From positions 186,001 to 250,000 of the forward strand of contig CAMLDO010000001.1 in assembly GCA_946478865.1 (NCBI GenBank): 64,000 bases of DNA, given 5' to 3'. The position numbers were made by a program, and so were the translations under genes. The notes under the pieces were generated by a model, which searched no databases, was not told the DNA's origin, and was given only the letters and a program-made list of their open reading frames with translations. The DNA is from an uncultured Methylobacillus sp. GTDB lineage: Bacteria > Pseudomonadota > Gammaproteobacteria > Burkholderiales > Methylophilaceae. Positions 7,107-15,781 of the stretch are shown here, one piece after another; position 1 is the stretch's first letter, and every line of letters begins with the position of its first letter.

Positions 7107-9442
7107 ATCCGGAAAACCGCAGGCGCGGCCGCCGCGCGATCATTATCTGGCTGGCACTGGTAATTGCCGGCCTCGCCATTATCGCGCGCAGCCATTTCAC
7201 CGCCGACCTCTCCGCCTTCCTGCCAAGCACGCCGACCGCCCAACAGCAGCTATTGATGGATCAGCTGCGCGACGGTATCGCTTCCCGCATGATCCTGGTC
7301 GGCATCGAGGGGGCGGATGCCACCTCCCGTGCGGCCATTTCCAAACGCATGGCCCATGCTTTACGCAAAGATGCGCAATTCCTCGCGGTCAATAACGGCG
7401 AACCGGTAACGCTGGAGCGCGACCGTGAAATCCTGTTTCAGTACCGCTACCTGCTAAGTCCGAGTGTTACGCCGGAACGGTTCACGGCGGATGGTCTGCA
7501 CGATGCGCTGAACGAAAGCATAGATCGCCTCGCGTCGCCCGCCGGCCTGCTCATGAAAGAGCTGCTGCCGCGCGACCCCACCGGCGAAATGCTGAACCTG
7601 ATTGAACTGATGGACAACGGCCGCCAGCCGCACCAGATTCAAGGCACATGGGCATCACGCGACGGCAAGACCGCGCTGCTGTTGCTCCAGACACGCGCAG
7701 CCGGATCGGATACCGATGCGCAGCAGCAGGCGATGCAGGCGGTGCAGACGGCTTTCGACATGGCTACGCAAGGCATTTCCGGCGCCCAATTGCGCATGAC
7801 CGGGCCGGGGGTGTTCTCGGTGATCGCGCGCGATACCATCAAGCATCAGGTGCGGGTGATCTTCATCGTGAGTTCGCTGCTGATTGCCGCGCTGCTGCTG
7901 GCAGTTTATCGCTCGCCGCGTATACTGTTGCTCGGTTTCCTCCCGGTGGCGACCGGGATCGTGGCCGGGGTGGCGGCGGTCGGTCTCGGCTACGGCACGG
8001 TACATGGCATCACGCTCGGTTTCGGTACGGCGCTGATTGGCGAGGCGGTCGATTACGCGATCTACCTGTTCCTGCAGTCGCGCGGCGACGAAGCCAGCCG
8101 CACGCATTGGATACGCCATGTTTGGCCGACGGTACGGCTCGGCGTGCTGACTTCCGTGTTCGGTTTCGCGGCGCTGCTGTTGTCCGGTTTTCCGGGGCTG
8201 GCGCAGCTCGGCCTGTATTCGATTGCCGGATTGCTGGCCGCTGCCGCCATGACGCGTTTCGTATTGCCGCACATGCTGCCGCAGGATTTCGCGGTACGGG
8301 ATGTCTCGGCCTTGGGCGGCATGGCGGCGCGCGCCTTGCAACGCGCTTCCGGTTTTCGCATGGTCGCAATCGTGCTGCTGGTCGCGGCGGCGGCCGTGCT
8401 GTACCAGTCGCGCGATCGTCTGTGGAATCGCGAACTCGCCGCGCTAAGCCCCGTGCCCGCTTCCGATCTCGCATTGGACACACGCCTGAGAGAGGCGATG
8501 GGGGCGCCGGATGCGCGCTACATGGTGGTGGTCGGCGGCCAGAGCGAGGAGGCGGCATTGCAAGCTGCCGAGCGTACCGGCGAGGCGCTTGAACCGCTGG
8601 TGGAACAGGGTACGCTCGCAGGATACGAAACGCCTGCGCGCTATCTCCCCAGCCAGTCCACGCAGCGCGCCCGGCAAGCCGCCTTGCCGGAGCCGGAACC
8701 GCTCAAGGCACGCGTGGAAGCCGCCGCACGCGATCTTCCGCTGCGTGCAACATTGCTCGCGCCTTTTCTGCAGGATGTCGAGGCGGCCCGCGCTGCCGTA
8801 CCTCTCGATCGCGCTACATTAGCCGACACTTCGCTGGCGTTGGGCGTTGATGCGCTACTCCTTCGTCAGCACGAACGCTGGAATGCCTTGCTGCCGTTGA
8901 TGGCACCGGAGGGCGGCGAGATCGACAAACGGGCGGTGCAGGCCGCGGTGGCTCAGGTGCCGGGCGCGGTATTCGTGGATCTCAAGGTGGAGTCGGACCG
9001 CTTATATTCGAGTTACCAGCAGGAGGCCATCCTGCTGTCGCTCGCTGGCGTGGTCGCGATCCTGGCGTTGCTGTTCGCGACCCTGCGCAATCCATTGCGC
9101 GTGCTGCGGGTGACTGTGCCGCTCGCGGCCGCGGTAGTCACGGTGACCGCGGGGCTCGCGCTGGTCGGGCGCCCGCTCATGATCCTGCACCTCATCGGCC
9201 TGCTGCTCATCGTCGCCATCGGCTCGAACTACGCGCTGTTCTTCGATCAGGCCGAAAGCGAGCACCTTGACCCCAACACGATGGCGTCCTTGCTGCTCGC
9301 CAATATTGCTACCGTGCTCGGCTTCGGCCTGCTCGCATTCTCGACCGTGCCCATTCTGCAGGCGATGGGGGAAACGGTGGCTCCCGGCGTCATCCTGGCC
9401 CTGCTGTTTTCGGCCGTGTTTGCGAAGCGCGGCCATGCATAG
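7103..9442 (+). CDS. MMPL/RND-family exporter of the aryl-polyene cluster
   Basis: 779 residues with the twofold RND architecture: a first membrane helix at residues 11-28, a periplasmic domain, a block of helices (about 255-420), a second periplasmic domain and a final block (about 645-775). The motif GEAVDYAIYLFLQSRGDE in the fourth-helix region matches the G-x-x-x-D-Y proton-relay segment of MMPL proteins, and GSNYALFFDQAES is its degenerate twin in the second half. It should move the finished pigment or its lipid precursor out of the inner membrane. The start is TTG, overlapping the LolA-like stop. Confidence 0.88.
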   Translation: MNPENRRRGRRAIIIWLALVIAGLAIIARSHFTADLSAFLPSTPTAQQQLLMDQLRDGIASRMILVGIEGADATSRAAISKRMAHALRKDAQFLAVNNGEPVTLERDREILFQYRYLLSPSVTPERFTADGLHDALNESIDRLASPAGLLMKELLPRDPTGEMLNLIELMDNGRQPHQIQGTWASRDGKTALLLLQTRAAGSDTDAQQQAMQAVQTAFDMATQGISGAQLRMTGPGVFSVIARDTIKHQVRVIFIVSSLLIAALLLAVYRSPRILLLGFLPVATGIVAGVAAVGLGYGTVHGITLGFGTALIGEAVDYAIYLFLQSRGDEASRTHWIRHVWPTVRLGVLTSVFGFAALLLSGFPGLAQLGLYSIAGLLAAAAMTRFVLPHMLPQDFAVRDVSALGGMAARALQRASGFRMVAIVLLVAAAAVLYQSRDRLWNRELAALSPVPASDLALDTRLREAMGAPDARYMVVVGGQSEEAALQAAERTGEALEPLVEQGTLAGYETPARYLPSQSTQRARQAALPEPEPLKARVEAAARDLPLRATLLAPFLQDVEAARAAVPLDRATLADTSLALGVDALLLRQHERWNALLPLMAPEGGEIDKRAVQAAVAQVPGAVFVDLKVESDRLYSSYQQEAILLSLAGVVAILALLFATLRNPLRVLRVTVPLAAAVVTVTAGLALVGRPLMILHLIGLLLIVAIGSNYALFFDQAESEHLDPNTMASLLLANIATVLGFGLLAFSTVPILQAMGETVAPGVILALLFSAVFAKRGHA

Positions 9443-10085
9443 CGTGCGACATCCCGCTCATCCGTCGCTTCCGGCAGAAACGCTGATCATTCTGCTGCCC
9501 GGGGCCTTGCACGGCCCGCAGGACTTTCTAAGTGCAGGATTCGCGGAAGCTGTACAAGCTCGCGGGTTGGCACTCGACCTGCAATTCGCCGAGCTGGAGT
9601 TCGAGCATGTCGCGAGCGAGCAGGCGTTGCCGGAACTGCGCGACGACCTGCTCAAGCCGGCGATGGCAGCCGGCTACCGAACTATTTGGCTCGCCGGCAT
9701 TTCCATCGGCGGCTATGTCGCCATGCGCTTCGCCGACCGTTTTCCTGGGTTGGTGCACGGGCTATTCCTCATGGCGCCTTACCCCGGCAATCGCATGACT
9801 ACGAATGAGATCGCGCAGGCGGGCGGTCTTGCCTCGTGGCAGCCGGGTGCTCTGGCTGAGGACGATGCGGAGCGAGGCAATTGGCGCTGGCTGCAACGCC
9901 CGGGCAATGTCGAAGTGCATCTGGGCTACGGCAACGAAGATCGTTTCGCCGCCGCGCACGGCATGATGGCGGCGGCTTTGCCGAGCGATTGCGTGGACCA
10001 GGTGGCGGGCGGGCACGAGTGGCCGGCCTGGCGCCTGCTGTGGGAACGCTTTCTCGACCGCCGTTTCGGGGCTCGTCATGGCTAG
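9435..10085 (+). CDS. Alpha/beta-hydrolase of the aryl-polyene cluster
   Basis: 216 residues from the ATG at 9435, which overlaps the exporter stop by eight bases. The nucleophile elbow GISIGGY (Ser around residue 95), the oxyanion region LPGALHGP and the late catalytic His in GGHEW mark a serine hydrolase. The classical aryl-polyene 4HBT thioesterase is missing from this locus, so this enzyme may release the chain or correct misloaded ACP; that is inference from position. A general esterase role is equally possible. Confidence 0.75.
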   Translation: MHSVRHPAHPSLPAETLIILLPGALHGPQDFLSAGFAEAVQARGLALDLQFAELEFEHVASEQALPELRDDLLKPAMAAGYRTIWLAGISIGGYVAMRFADRFPGLVHGLFLMAPYPGNRMTTNEIAQAGGLASWQPGALAEDDAERGNWRWLQRPGNVEVHLGYGNEDRFAAAHGMMAAALPSDCVDQVAGGHEWPAWRLLWERFLDRRFGARHG

Positions 10086-10875
10086 CTGGCGCCCTACGCC
10101 ATTCATCCGGTTTTCATTGGCGCTGCACGCACTCGCGGCGCTCGTGCTGCTGCTGGAGTTCGAACTGTGGCCCTGGGTTTTGGGCGTCGTAATCGCGAAT
10201 CATCTCGCGATCACCGTGCTGGGCCTGCTGCCGCGCAGCCATGCCTTGGGTTCAAACTGGACACAACTGCCGGCAGCGGCGGTCGCGCGGCGCGAGGTCG
10301 CATTGACCCTGGATGACGGCCCCGATCCCGGCGTCACGCCGCGCGTGCTCGATCTGCTGGATGATTACGGCATCAAGGCGACATTTTTCTGCATCGGCCG
10401 CAAGGCGGAACAGTATCCTGACCTGTGCCGCGAGATCGTCGCGCGCGGGCACGCCGTGGAAAACCACAGTCAGCACCACCGCCATCATTTCTCGCTGCTC
10501 GGTCTCGCCGGTTTTGAGCGCGAAATCCGGGCAGGTCAGGAAACGCTGCAGCGCATCACGGGAACGGCGCCGCGTTTTTTCCGGGCGCCTGCCGGCTTGC
10601 GTAATCCTTTTCTCGATCCGGTGCTGACGCGACTGGGATTGCAGTTGGCGAGCTGGACCGTGCGCGGGTTCGACACCCGTACGCAAGATGCCGCCAAAGT
10701 CAAAACGCGGCTGATGCGTGGACTGCATCCTGGCGCGATACTGCTGCTACACGACGGTCATGCAGCGCGCACGCTTTCAGGTGAGCCTGTCATCCTGGCC
10801 GTGCTGCCGGAACTGATCGTTGCCGCCCAAGCGACTGGGCTGCATTTTGTCACCCTGCGCGACGCGACCCTATAA
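10078..10875 (+). CDS. Polysaccharide deacetylase (NodB/CE4 family)
   Basis: 265 residues. Two hydrophobic N-terminal segments (about residues 10-50) anchor it in the inner membrane. The CE4 motifs follow: TLDDGPDPG (metal and base Asp pair), HAVENHSQHHRHHF (H-x3-H metal site region), FRAPAGLRN and a late LLLHDGH. The family removes N- or O-acetyl groups from sugars. It overlaps the hydrolase by eight bases, so it belongs to the pigment operon; it may act on a sugar of the polyene glycolipid or on envelope glycans. The substrate is not decidable. Confidence 0.85.
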   Translation: MASWRPTPFIRFSLALHALAALVLLLEFELWPWVLGVVIANHLAITVLGLLPRSHALGSNWTQLPAAAVARREVALTLDDGPDPGVTPRVLDLLDDYGIKATFFCIGRKAEQYPDLCREIVARGHAVENHSQHHRHHFSLLGLAGFEREIRAGQETLQRITGTAPRFFRAPAGLRNPFLDPVLTRLGLQLASWTVRGFDTRTQDAAKVKTRLMRGLHPGAILLLHDGHAARTLSGEPVILAVLPELIVAAQATGLHFVTLRDATL

Positions 10876-10876
10876 T
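10871..10876 (+). promoter_or_regulatory. Candidate internal -10 box before the ketosynthase
   Basis: A perfect TATAAT overlaps the deacetylase stop, 28 bases before the TTG start. No convincing -35 is visible. If active it would give the KS-to-diguanylate-cyclase half of the operon its own promoter. Confidence 0.3.
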
Positions 10877-10903
10877 GAATTTTTCACTCAGGCGTTTATT
10901 CTC

Positions 10904-12097
10904 TTGAATCCTTTGTTTGTCTCTCATTTCACCGCGACCAGCGCCATCGGGCGCGGGCTGGACCAAACGCTGGCCGCGCTGCGCCAGGGCCGCTGCGGGC
11001 TCAAGCCGTGCGATTTCGATACTGTGGACTTGCCGGTGTTCATTGGTGAGGTCGAGGGCGTGGATGCGGTAATGCTGCCTGCCGCGCTTCAGGCCTATGA
11101 CTGCCGCAACAATCGGTTAGCACAGCTTGGGCTGGAGCAGGACGGCTTTGCCAAAGCAGTGCGCGCGGCAATCACGCGGTACGGCCGAAATCGGGTAGGC
11201 GTTTTTGTCGGCACGAGCACGTCCGGCATCCTCGAAAGCGAGTTGGCCTATCGCCGCCGAAATCCCGAAACCGGCGCGCTGCCTGACGATTTCCACTACA
11301 GCAGCACCCAGAATACCTTTTCGGTAGCCGATTTTACGCGCCGCTATTTCGATCTGACCGGTCCGGCGGTCGCCATCTCCTCGGCTTGCTCCTCCAGCGC
11401 CAAGGTATTCGCTTCGGCCCGCCGCATGGTGGAAGCAGGACTCATCGACGCGGCCGTGGTCGGCGGCGTGGATACGCTGTGCCTGACCACGCTGTACGGT
11501 TTCAACTCACTGCAATTGCAGTCGCCGCAGGCCTGCCGCCCCTTCGATGCCGGGCGCGACGGGATTTCCATCGGAGAAGCCGCAGCCTTCGCCTTGCTGG
11601 AACGACCTTCCGGCGAGCAGCCAGAGGATTTGCTGCTGCTCGGCATCGGCGAATCCAGCGATGCCTACCACATGTCGTCGCCGCATCCCGAAGGGCAGGG
11701 CGCGCGGGCGGCGATGGAGCAGGCCTTACAAAGCGCCGGCTTGCACCCGCAAGACATCGACTACATCAATCTGCACGGCACCGCGACGCCGAGCAACGAC
11801 GCCGCTGAAGGCAAGGCGGTACGAGCCGTGTTCGGCGCGGGAACGCCTTGCAGTTCCACCAAGGGCGCGACCGGCCATACATTGGGCGCAGCGGGCGGAC
11901 TGGAGGCGGTCATCAGCCTGCTGGCCTTGCATCACGGCCTCATGCCCGGCGGTATCAATACGCAGCAGATCGATCCGGAAATCGGCGTCAATTATCTGCT
12001 GCAAAACCGCGAACAGCCGCTTTTCCGCGTGATCAGCAATTCCTTCGGTTTCGGCGGTACCAATTGCAGCCTGATTTTCGGGAGGGCAGGCGTATGA
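10904..12097 (+). CDS. Beta-ketoacyl-ACP synthase (KS) of the aryl-polyene cluster
   Basis: 397 residues from a TTG at 10904; an upstream in-frame ATG would place 28 unrelated residues inside the deacetylase gene. It is a FabF-type condensing enzyme with a complete Cys-His-His triad: Cys162 in SSACSSSAK, His291 in NLHGTATPSND and His325 in TKGATGHTLGAAGG. It would extend the chain by two carbons per cycle. The next gene is its inactive partner, as in type II polyketide KS/CLF pairs. A ten-codon ORF from 10875 ends across its start codon and may couple translation. Confidence 0.88.
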   Translation: MNPLFVSHFTATSAIGRGLDQTLAALRQGRCGLKPCDFDTVDLPVFIGEVEGVDAVMLPAALQAYDCRNNRLAQLGLEQDGFAKAVRAAITRYGRNRVGVFVGTSTSGILESELAYRRRNPETGALPDDFHYSSTQNTFSVADFTRRYFDLTGPAVAISSACSSSAKVFASARRMVEAGLIDAAVVGGVDTLCLTTLYGFNSLQLQSPQACRPFDAGRDGISIGEAAAFALLERPSGEQPEDLLLLGIGESSDAYHMSSPHPEGQGARAAMEQALQSAGLHPQDIDYINLHGTATPSNDAAEGKAVRAVFGAGTPCSSTKGATGHTLGAAGGLEAVISLLALHHGLMPGGINTQQIDPEIGVNYLLQNREQPLFRVISNSFGFGGTNCSLIFGRAGV

Positions 12098-12891
12098 GCG
12101 CGCTCATCGCTTACATCGAAGGCATCGGCCTGCTCGGGCCGGGGCTGGAAAGCTGGCAAACCGGGCGCGAGGTACTCGCCGGGACGCAGGCGCATATCCC
12201 GCAGAAAACCGTTGTGCCGGCGCCGACCTTACTGCCGGCAGCAGAACGGCGCCGCTGCGGCGAAATCGTGAAGCTCGCGCTGGCAACTTCGACCGAGGCC
12301 ATGGCGGCCGCAGGCGTCGAAGTGACGCACCTGCCCAGCGTGTTCACCGCTTCGCACGGGGACGGACACAACTGCCATGCCATCTGCGAAATGCTGGCTT
12401 CCGACGATCGCCATATCTCGCCGACGCGTTTCCATAACTCGGTGCACAATGCGGCCTCCGGTTATTGGAGCATCGCGACCGGCTCGGTGGCGCCTTCCGC
12501 CGTACTGTGCGCGTTCGACGGAAGTTTCGGCGCAGGTCTGCTGGAAGCATTGTCGCAGGTGGTCGTGGATCGTACGCGTAGCATCCTCATCGCGAGCGAT
12601 ACCGACTATCCCGAGCCCGTGCTGCGTGTGCGGCCACTCAGCGAGTTGATGGGGATTTCGCTGGTGTTCGCGCCGGAAGCGACGGAAAAGGCGATTGCGC
12701 GTATCGAAGTCGCCTTGTCGGAGGCCCCTGCGGATCGATTGGAACAAGCCAGCCTGGAGCAATTGCGCCTTACGATTCCCGCAGCGCGTGGCTTGCCATT
12801 GCTGCAAGCGATAGCACGCGGCGAGCCCGCGCAGGTCGTGCTCGACTATCTGGATGACACTCGAATCGCGATACAGGTGCAGCCGTGTTAG
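12094..12891 (+). CDS. Chain-length-factor-like ketosynthase partner
   Basis: 265 residues, much shorter than a full ketosynthase (about 400). It keeps the N-terminal thiolase-fold pattern (YIEGIGLLGPG) and a HNSVHNAASGYWSIATG segment, but has no active-site Cys or HGT motif, so it cannot condense. Aryl-polyene KS enzymes work as heterodimers with such a chain-length factor, and this fits that place. It overlaps the KS stop by four bases and has a clear GGAGGG ribosome site at about 12080-12086. Confidence 0.82.
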   Translation: MSALIAYIEGIGLLGPGLESWQTGREVLAGTQAHIPQKTVVPAPTLLPAAERRRCGEIVKLALATSTEAMAAAGVEVTHLPSVFTASHGDGHNCHAICEMLASDDRHISPTRFHNSVHNAASGYWSIATGSVAPSAVLCAFDGSFGAGLLEALSQVVVDRTRSILIASDTDYPEPVLRVRPLSELMGISLVFAPEATEKAIARIEVALSEAPADRLEQASLEQLRLTIPAARGLPLLQAIARGEPAQVVLDYLDDTRIAIQVQPC

Positions 12892-13337
12892 ATCGTGCCG
12901 GCATCGCGAGCCGCATTCCGCATCAGGGCAGCATGTGTTTGCTGGACCGGGTGGAGAGCTGGGATGCGGAAAGCGTGCTGTGCTTCGCGAGTTCGCACCG
13001 CGCGGCGCATAACCCGCTGCGTGCTCATGGCCGGCTTGGGGCAGCGTGTGGCATTGAATATGCCGCGCAGGCGATGGCCGTGCATGGTGCTTTGCTGGCG
13101 CCGCCCGACAGCAAGCCCAAGGCCGGATTTCTCGTAAGTGTGCGCGGGGTGGAAATGCATGTTGCGCGACTGGACGAATTTGCCGCAGACCTGATGATCA
13201 GCGCGACGCGCATCATGGGCGACGAAAACAATATCCTCTATCAATTCCGCGTGAGTGCAGCGGGGCGGGTGCTGCTGGAAGGCCGTGCTGCCGTTGTGAT
13301 CAATGCGGACACCTTAATCTCAAGGGAACCTGTATGA
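12885..13337 (+). CDS. Second hot-dog dehydratase of the aryl-polyene cluster
   Basis: 150 residues from a GTG that overlaps the previous stop. The pattern IPHQGSMCLLDRVESWD (residues about 11-27) with the catalytic His, then HGRLGAACGIEYAAQAMAVHG, is that of FabA/FabZ-like 3-hydroxyacyl dehydratases found in aryl-polyene clusters. It probably pairs with the short dehydratase at 5301 as a heteromer. It overlaps the ketoreductase by four bases. Confidence 0.85.
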   Translation: MLDRAGIASRIPHQGSMCLLDRVESWDAESVLCFASSHRAAHNPLRAHGRLGAACGIEYAAQAMAVHGALLAPPDSKPKAGFLVSVRGVEMHVARLDEFAADLMISATRIMGDENNILYQFRVSAAGRVLLEGRAAVVINADTLISREPV

Positions 13338-14053
13338 AAAAAGCCCTGGTGACCGGCGGCAGCGGCGGTATCGGTGCCGCCATTTGCCGGCGTCTGGCGG
13401 CAGACGGCTGCCATGTTTATGTGCATGCGAATCGGGGTATCGAAGCCGCGCAGAATCTTGTCGCGGAAATACATGCCGTGGGCGGCAGTGCCGAGGCCCT
13501 TGTGTTCGACGTCACCGATGCCGCGGCCGTGAGTGCTGCGTTGCAGCCGCTGGTCGAGGACACGCCCATCCAGATACTCGTCAACAATGCCGGCATTCAT
13601 GACGACGCGGTATTTCCCGGCATGCGTCTCGAGCAGTGGCATCGCGTGATCGACGTGTCGCTGAACGGCTTCTTCAACGTGACGCAGCCGCTCATGATGC
13701 CGATGATCCGCAGCCGCTGGGGGCGTGTAATCAATATCTCGTCGATTTCCGGCATCGCCGGCAATCGTGGCCAGACCAATTATGCTGCCGCCAAGGGCGC
13801 GCTCAATGCCGCGACCAAGTCGCTGTCGCAGGAAGTCGCGAGCCGTGGCATTACGGTTAATGCGGTAGCGCCCGGCATTATTGATACCGCGATGGCTGGC
13901 GGAACCTTCGATCCGGAAACGATCAAGCAAATGGTGCCGATGAAGCGTGCCGGCAAGCCGGAGGAGGTGGCCGACCTGGTTGGTTTCCTCGCTTCGGAGC
14001 AGGCGGCTTACATCAGCGGGCAGATCATTTCGATCAATGGCGGTATCCTGTAA
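13334..14053 (+). CDS. 3-ketoacyl-ACP reductase, FabG-type SDR
   Basis: 239 residues. A short-chain dehydrogenase/reductase with the TGGSGGIG nucleotide loop (residues 7-14), NNAG (about 86-89), the Ser (ISSISG) - Tyr-x-x-x-Lys (YAAAKG) catalytic set and a NGG C-terminal segment. It would reduce the beta-keto group before dehydration in each polyene extension cycle. It is the last enzymatic gene of the pigment operon. The housekeeping FabG is presumably elsewhere. Confidence 0.88.
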   Translation: MKKALVTGGSGGIGAAICRRLAADGCHVYVHANRGIEAAQNLVAEIHAVGGSAEALVFDVTDAAAVSAALQPLVEDTPIQILVNNAGIHDDAVFPGMRLEQWHRVIDVSLNGFFNVTQPLMMPMIRSRWGRVINISSISGIAGNRGQTNYAAAKGALNAATKSLSQEVASRGITVNAVAPGIIDTAMAGGTFDPETIKQMVPMKRAGKPEEVADLVGFLASEQAAYISGQIISINGGIL

Positions 14054-14077
14054 GCCTCAACACGAAAAGTCACGGAT

Positions 14078-15031
14078 ATGAGCGATAACACCGAGAATCC
14101 CGACCCTGACAACGTCTACAAAACCCTGCTGGAATCGACCAAGGCCATTCCGTGGAAGATCGATTGGGCGACGCTGCAATTCGCCTATGTCGGCCCGCAG
14201 ATCGAGCAGCTGCTCGGCTGGGCGCCGGAAAGCTGGGTGAGCGTAGAAGACTGGGCATCGCGCATGCACCCGGACGACCGCGCCTGGGTGGTGGATTTCT
14301 GCGTGGCGCAGTCCCAGGCCGGTACCGACCACGAGGCAGACTACCGGGCGTTGACCAAGGACGGCGACTACGTCTGGATCCGCGATGTGGTGCATGTGGT
14401 GCGCAAGGAAAACGGCGAAGTCGATTCGCTGGTCGGTTTCATGTTCGATATCAGCGAGCGCAAGCGCACCGAGGAAAAGCTGATCCGGCTGCAGAAGGAA
14501 CTGGAAGACCTGTCGTTCAAGGACGGGCTGACCGGGGTCGCCAACCGCCGCATGTTCGACGCGGTGCTGGAGATGGAATGGGGCAATGCGCGTCGCCAGT
14601 TGCAGCCCTTGTCATTGATCCTGCTGGATATCGATTTCTTCAAGCAGTACAACGATCATTTCGGCCACTTGCAAGGCGACGACTGCCTGAAGCGCGTGGC
14701 CAATGCACTGACTCAGGCCGCGACGCGTCCGCGTGATTTCATTGCCCGTTTCGGCGGCGAGGAGTTCGTGCTGGTGCTGCCGGAAACCGATGCCGAGGCA
14801 GCGGCCAAAGTGGCGGAGCGATGCCGTGATGCGATCGCGCGCGAGCATATTGCACACCCCCATTCCCCGATCGGCAAGCACCTGACGGTGAGCATGGGCG
14901 TGGGCACGATGGTACCCGGCTATCGCGACGAGATGCTGGCGTTTGTCGAGGAAGTGGACCGCCGCTTGTACCAGGCCAAGCAGCAAGGGCGCGATTGCGT
15001 GGTCGCGGTTTTGTCGCCGCTAGCGCATTGA
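14078..15031 (+). CDS. PAS-GGDEF diguanylate cyclase
   Basis: 317 residues, no membrane segment. A PAS/PAC sensor region (about residues 15-130, PAC end DISERKRTEEKL) is followed by a complete GGDEF domain: GGEEF at 226-230 and an intact inhibitory RxxD (RPRD at 217-220) exactly five residues before it. It should make c-di-GMP under product control. It starts 24 bases after the ketoreductase on the same strand, so it may be transcribed with the pigment genes, which would tie c-di-GMP to aryl-polyene production. The PAS ligand is unknown. Confidence 0.92.
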   Translation: MSDNTENPDPDNVYKTLLESTKAIPWKIDWATLQFAYVGPQIEQLLGWAPESWVSVEDWASRMHPDDRAWVVDFCVAQSQAGTDHEADYRALTKDGDYVWIRDVVHVVRKENGEVDSLVGFMFDISERKRTEEKLIRLQKELEDLSFKDGLTGVANRRMFDAVLEMEWGNARRQLQPLSLILLDIDFFKQYNDHFGHLQGDDCLKRVANALTQAATRPRDFIARFGGEEFVLVLPETDAEAAAKVAERCRDAIAREHIAHPHSPIGKHLTVSMGVGTMVPGYRDEMLAFVEEVDRRLYQAKQQGRDCVVAVLSPLAH

Positions 15032-15781
15032 GCGGAAGCGTCGGCACAGCAGCAGCGGCAGCCGCAGCAGGAAGCCGAAAAACAAGCGCGTATGCATCCA
15101 GGTGAGCAGCACGTTGTCGCGCCAGTAATTGAAGTGCGACACGCCGCCTTCCTCGGCAGAGAAATAGCGTACCGGCGCCGGCAGGTTGAGCGCGGGAACG
15201 CCGTGCCAGCTCAGCCGCACCACGGCTTCGGGATCGAAATCGAAGCGGCGCATCCAGCGCTGATAGCGCATCACCTGCCGTAAGGGCGCGATCGGGTACA
15301 CGCGGAATCCGAACAGCGAGTCGCCGATGCCGCCGCCGAGGGTTTCCAGGTTGGCCCACCAGTTGGATATCTTGCGGCCCTTGACGCGGATGCTGGGTGC
15401 GCTGGCATCGAATACCGGTTGGCCGAGCACCATCGCGCCCGGGTTGGCGGCCGACTTTGCCATGAACTTCGATATGAGATCGGCGGGATGCTGGCCGTCG
15501 GAATCCATCGTCAGTGCATGTGTATAGCCTGCCTGTGCCGCAAGCTCCAGCCCGTGCAGGACCGCGGCACCCTTGCCGATATTCTGCGGCAAATGAATGA
15601 TTTTCAAGTCGGGGTCTGCTTCGGCCAGCGCCTTCAATCCTGCAACCGATTCATCCGTACTGCCGTCGATGACTACCCATACCGGATTCCAGAAGCGCCG
15701 TGCCTCGCGCACGGTTTCGTACACCTTGATCCCGGGGTTGTAGCTGGGAATCAGCACCAGATGGGTCTTGGAGGCGATCAT
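15020..15781 (-). CDS. Family 2 glycosyltransferase, aryl-polyene associated
   Basis: 253 residues from the ATG at 15781; the longer frame upstream lies inside the acyltransferase gene. GT-A fold: VLIPSYNPG near the N-terminus, VVIDGSTD (about residue 45), TMDSDGQHPAD (the DxD metal site) and a late hydrophobic stretch. It is the last gene of a three-gene minus-strand operon with 4-base overlaps, and it converges on the diguanylate cyclase with 12 bases of overlap. It may glycosylate the polyene lipid; in some other clusters this activity is fused to an acyltransferase. Confidence 0.85.
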   Translation of the reverse strand: MIASKTHLVLIPSYNPGIKVYETVREARRFWNPVWVVIDGSTDESVAGLKALAEADPDLKIIHLPQNIGKGAAVLHGLELAAQAGYTHALTMDSDGQHPADLISKFMAKSAANPGAMVLGQPVFDASAPSIRVKGRKISNWWANLETLGGGIGDSLFGFRVYPIAPLRQVMRYQRWMRRFDFDPEAVVRLSWHGVPALNLPAPVRYFSAEEGGVSHFNYWRDNVLLTWMHTRLFFGFLLRLPLLLCRRFRSMR

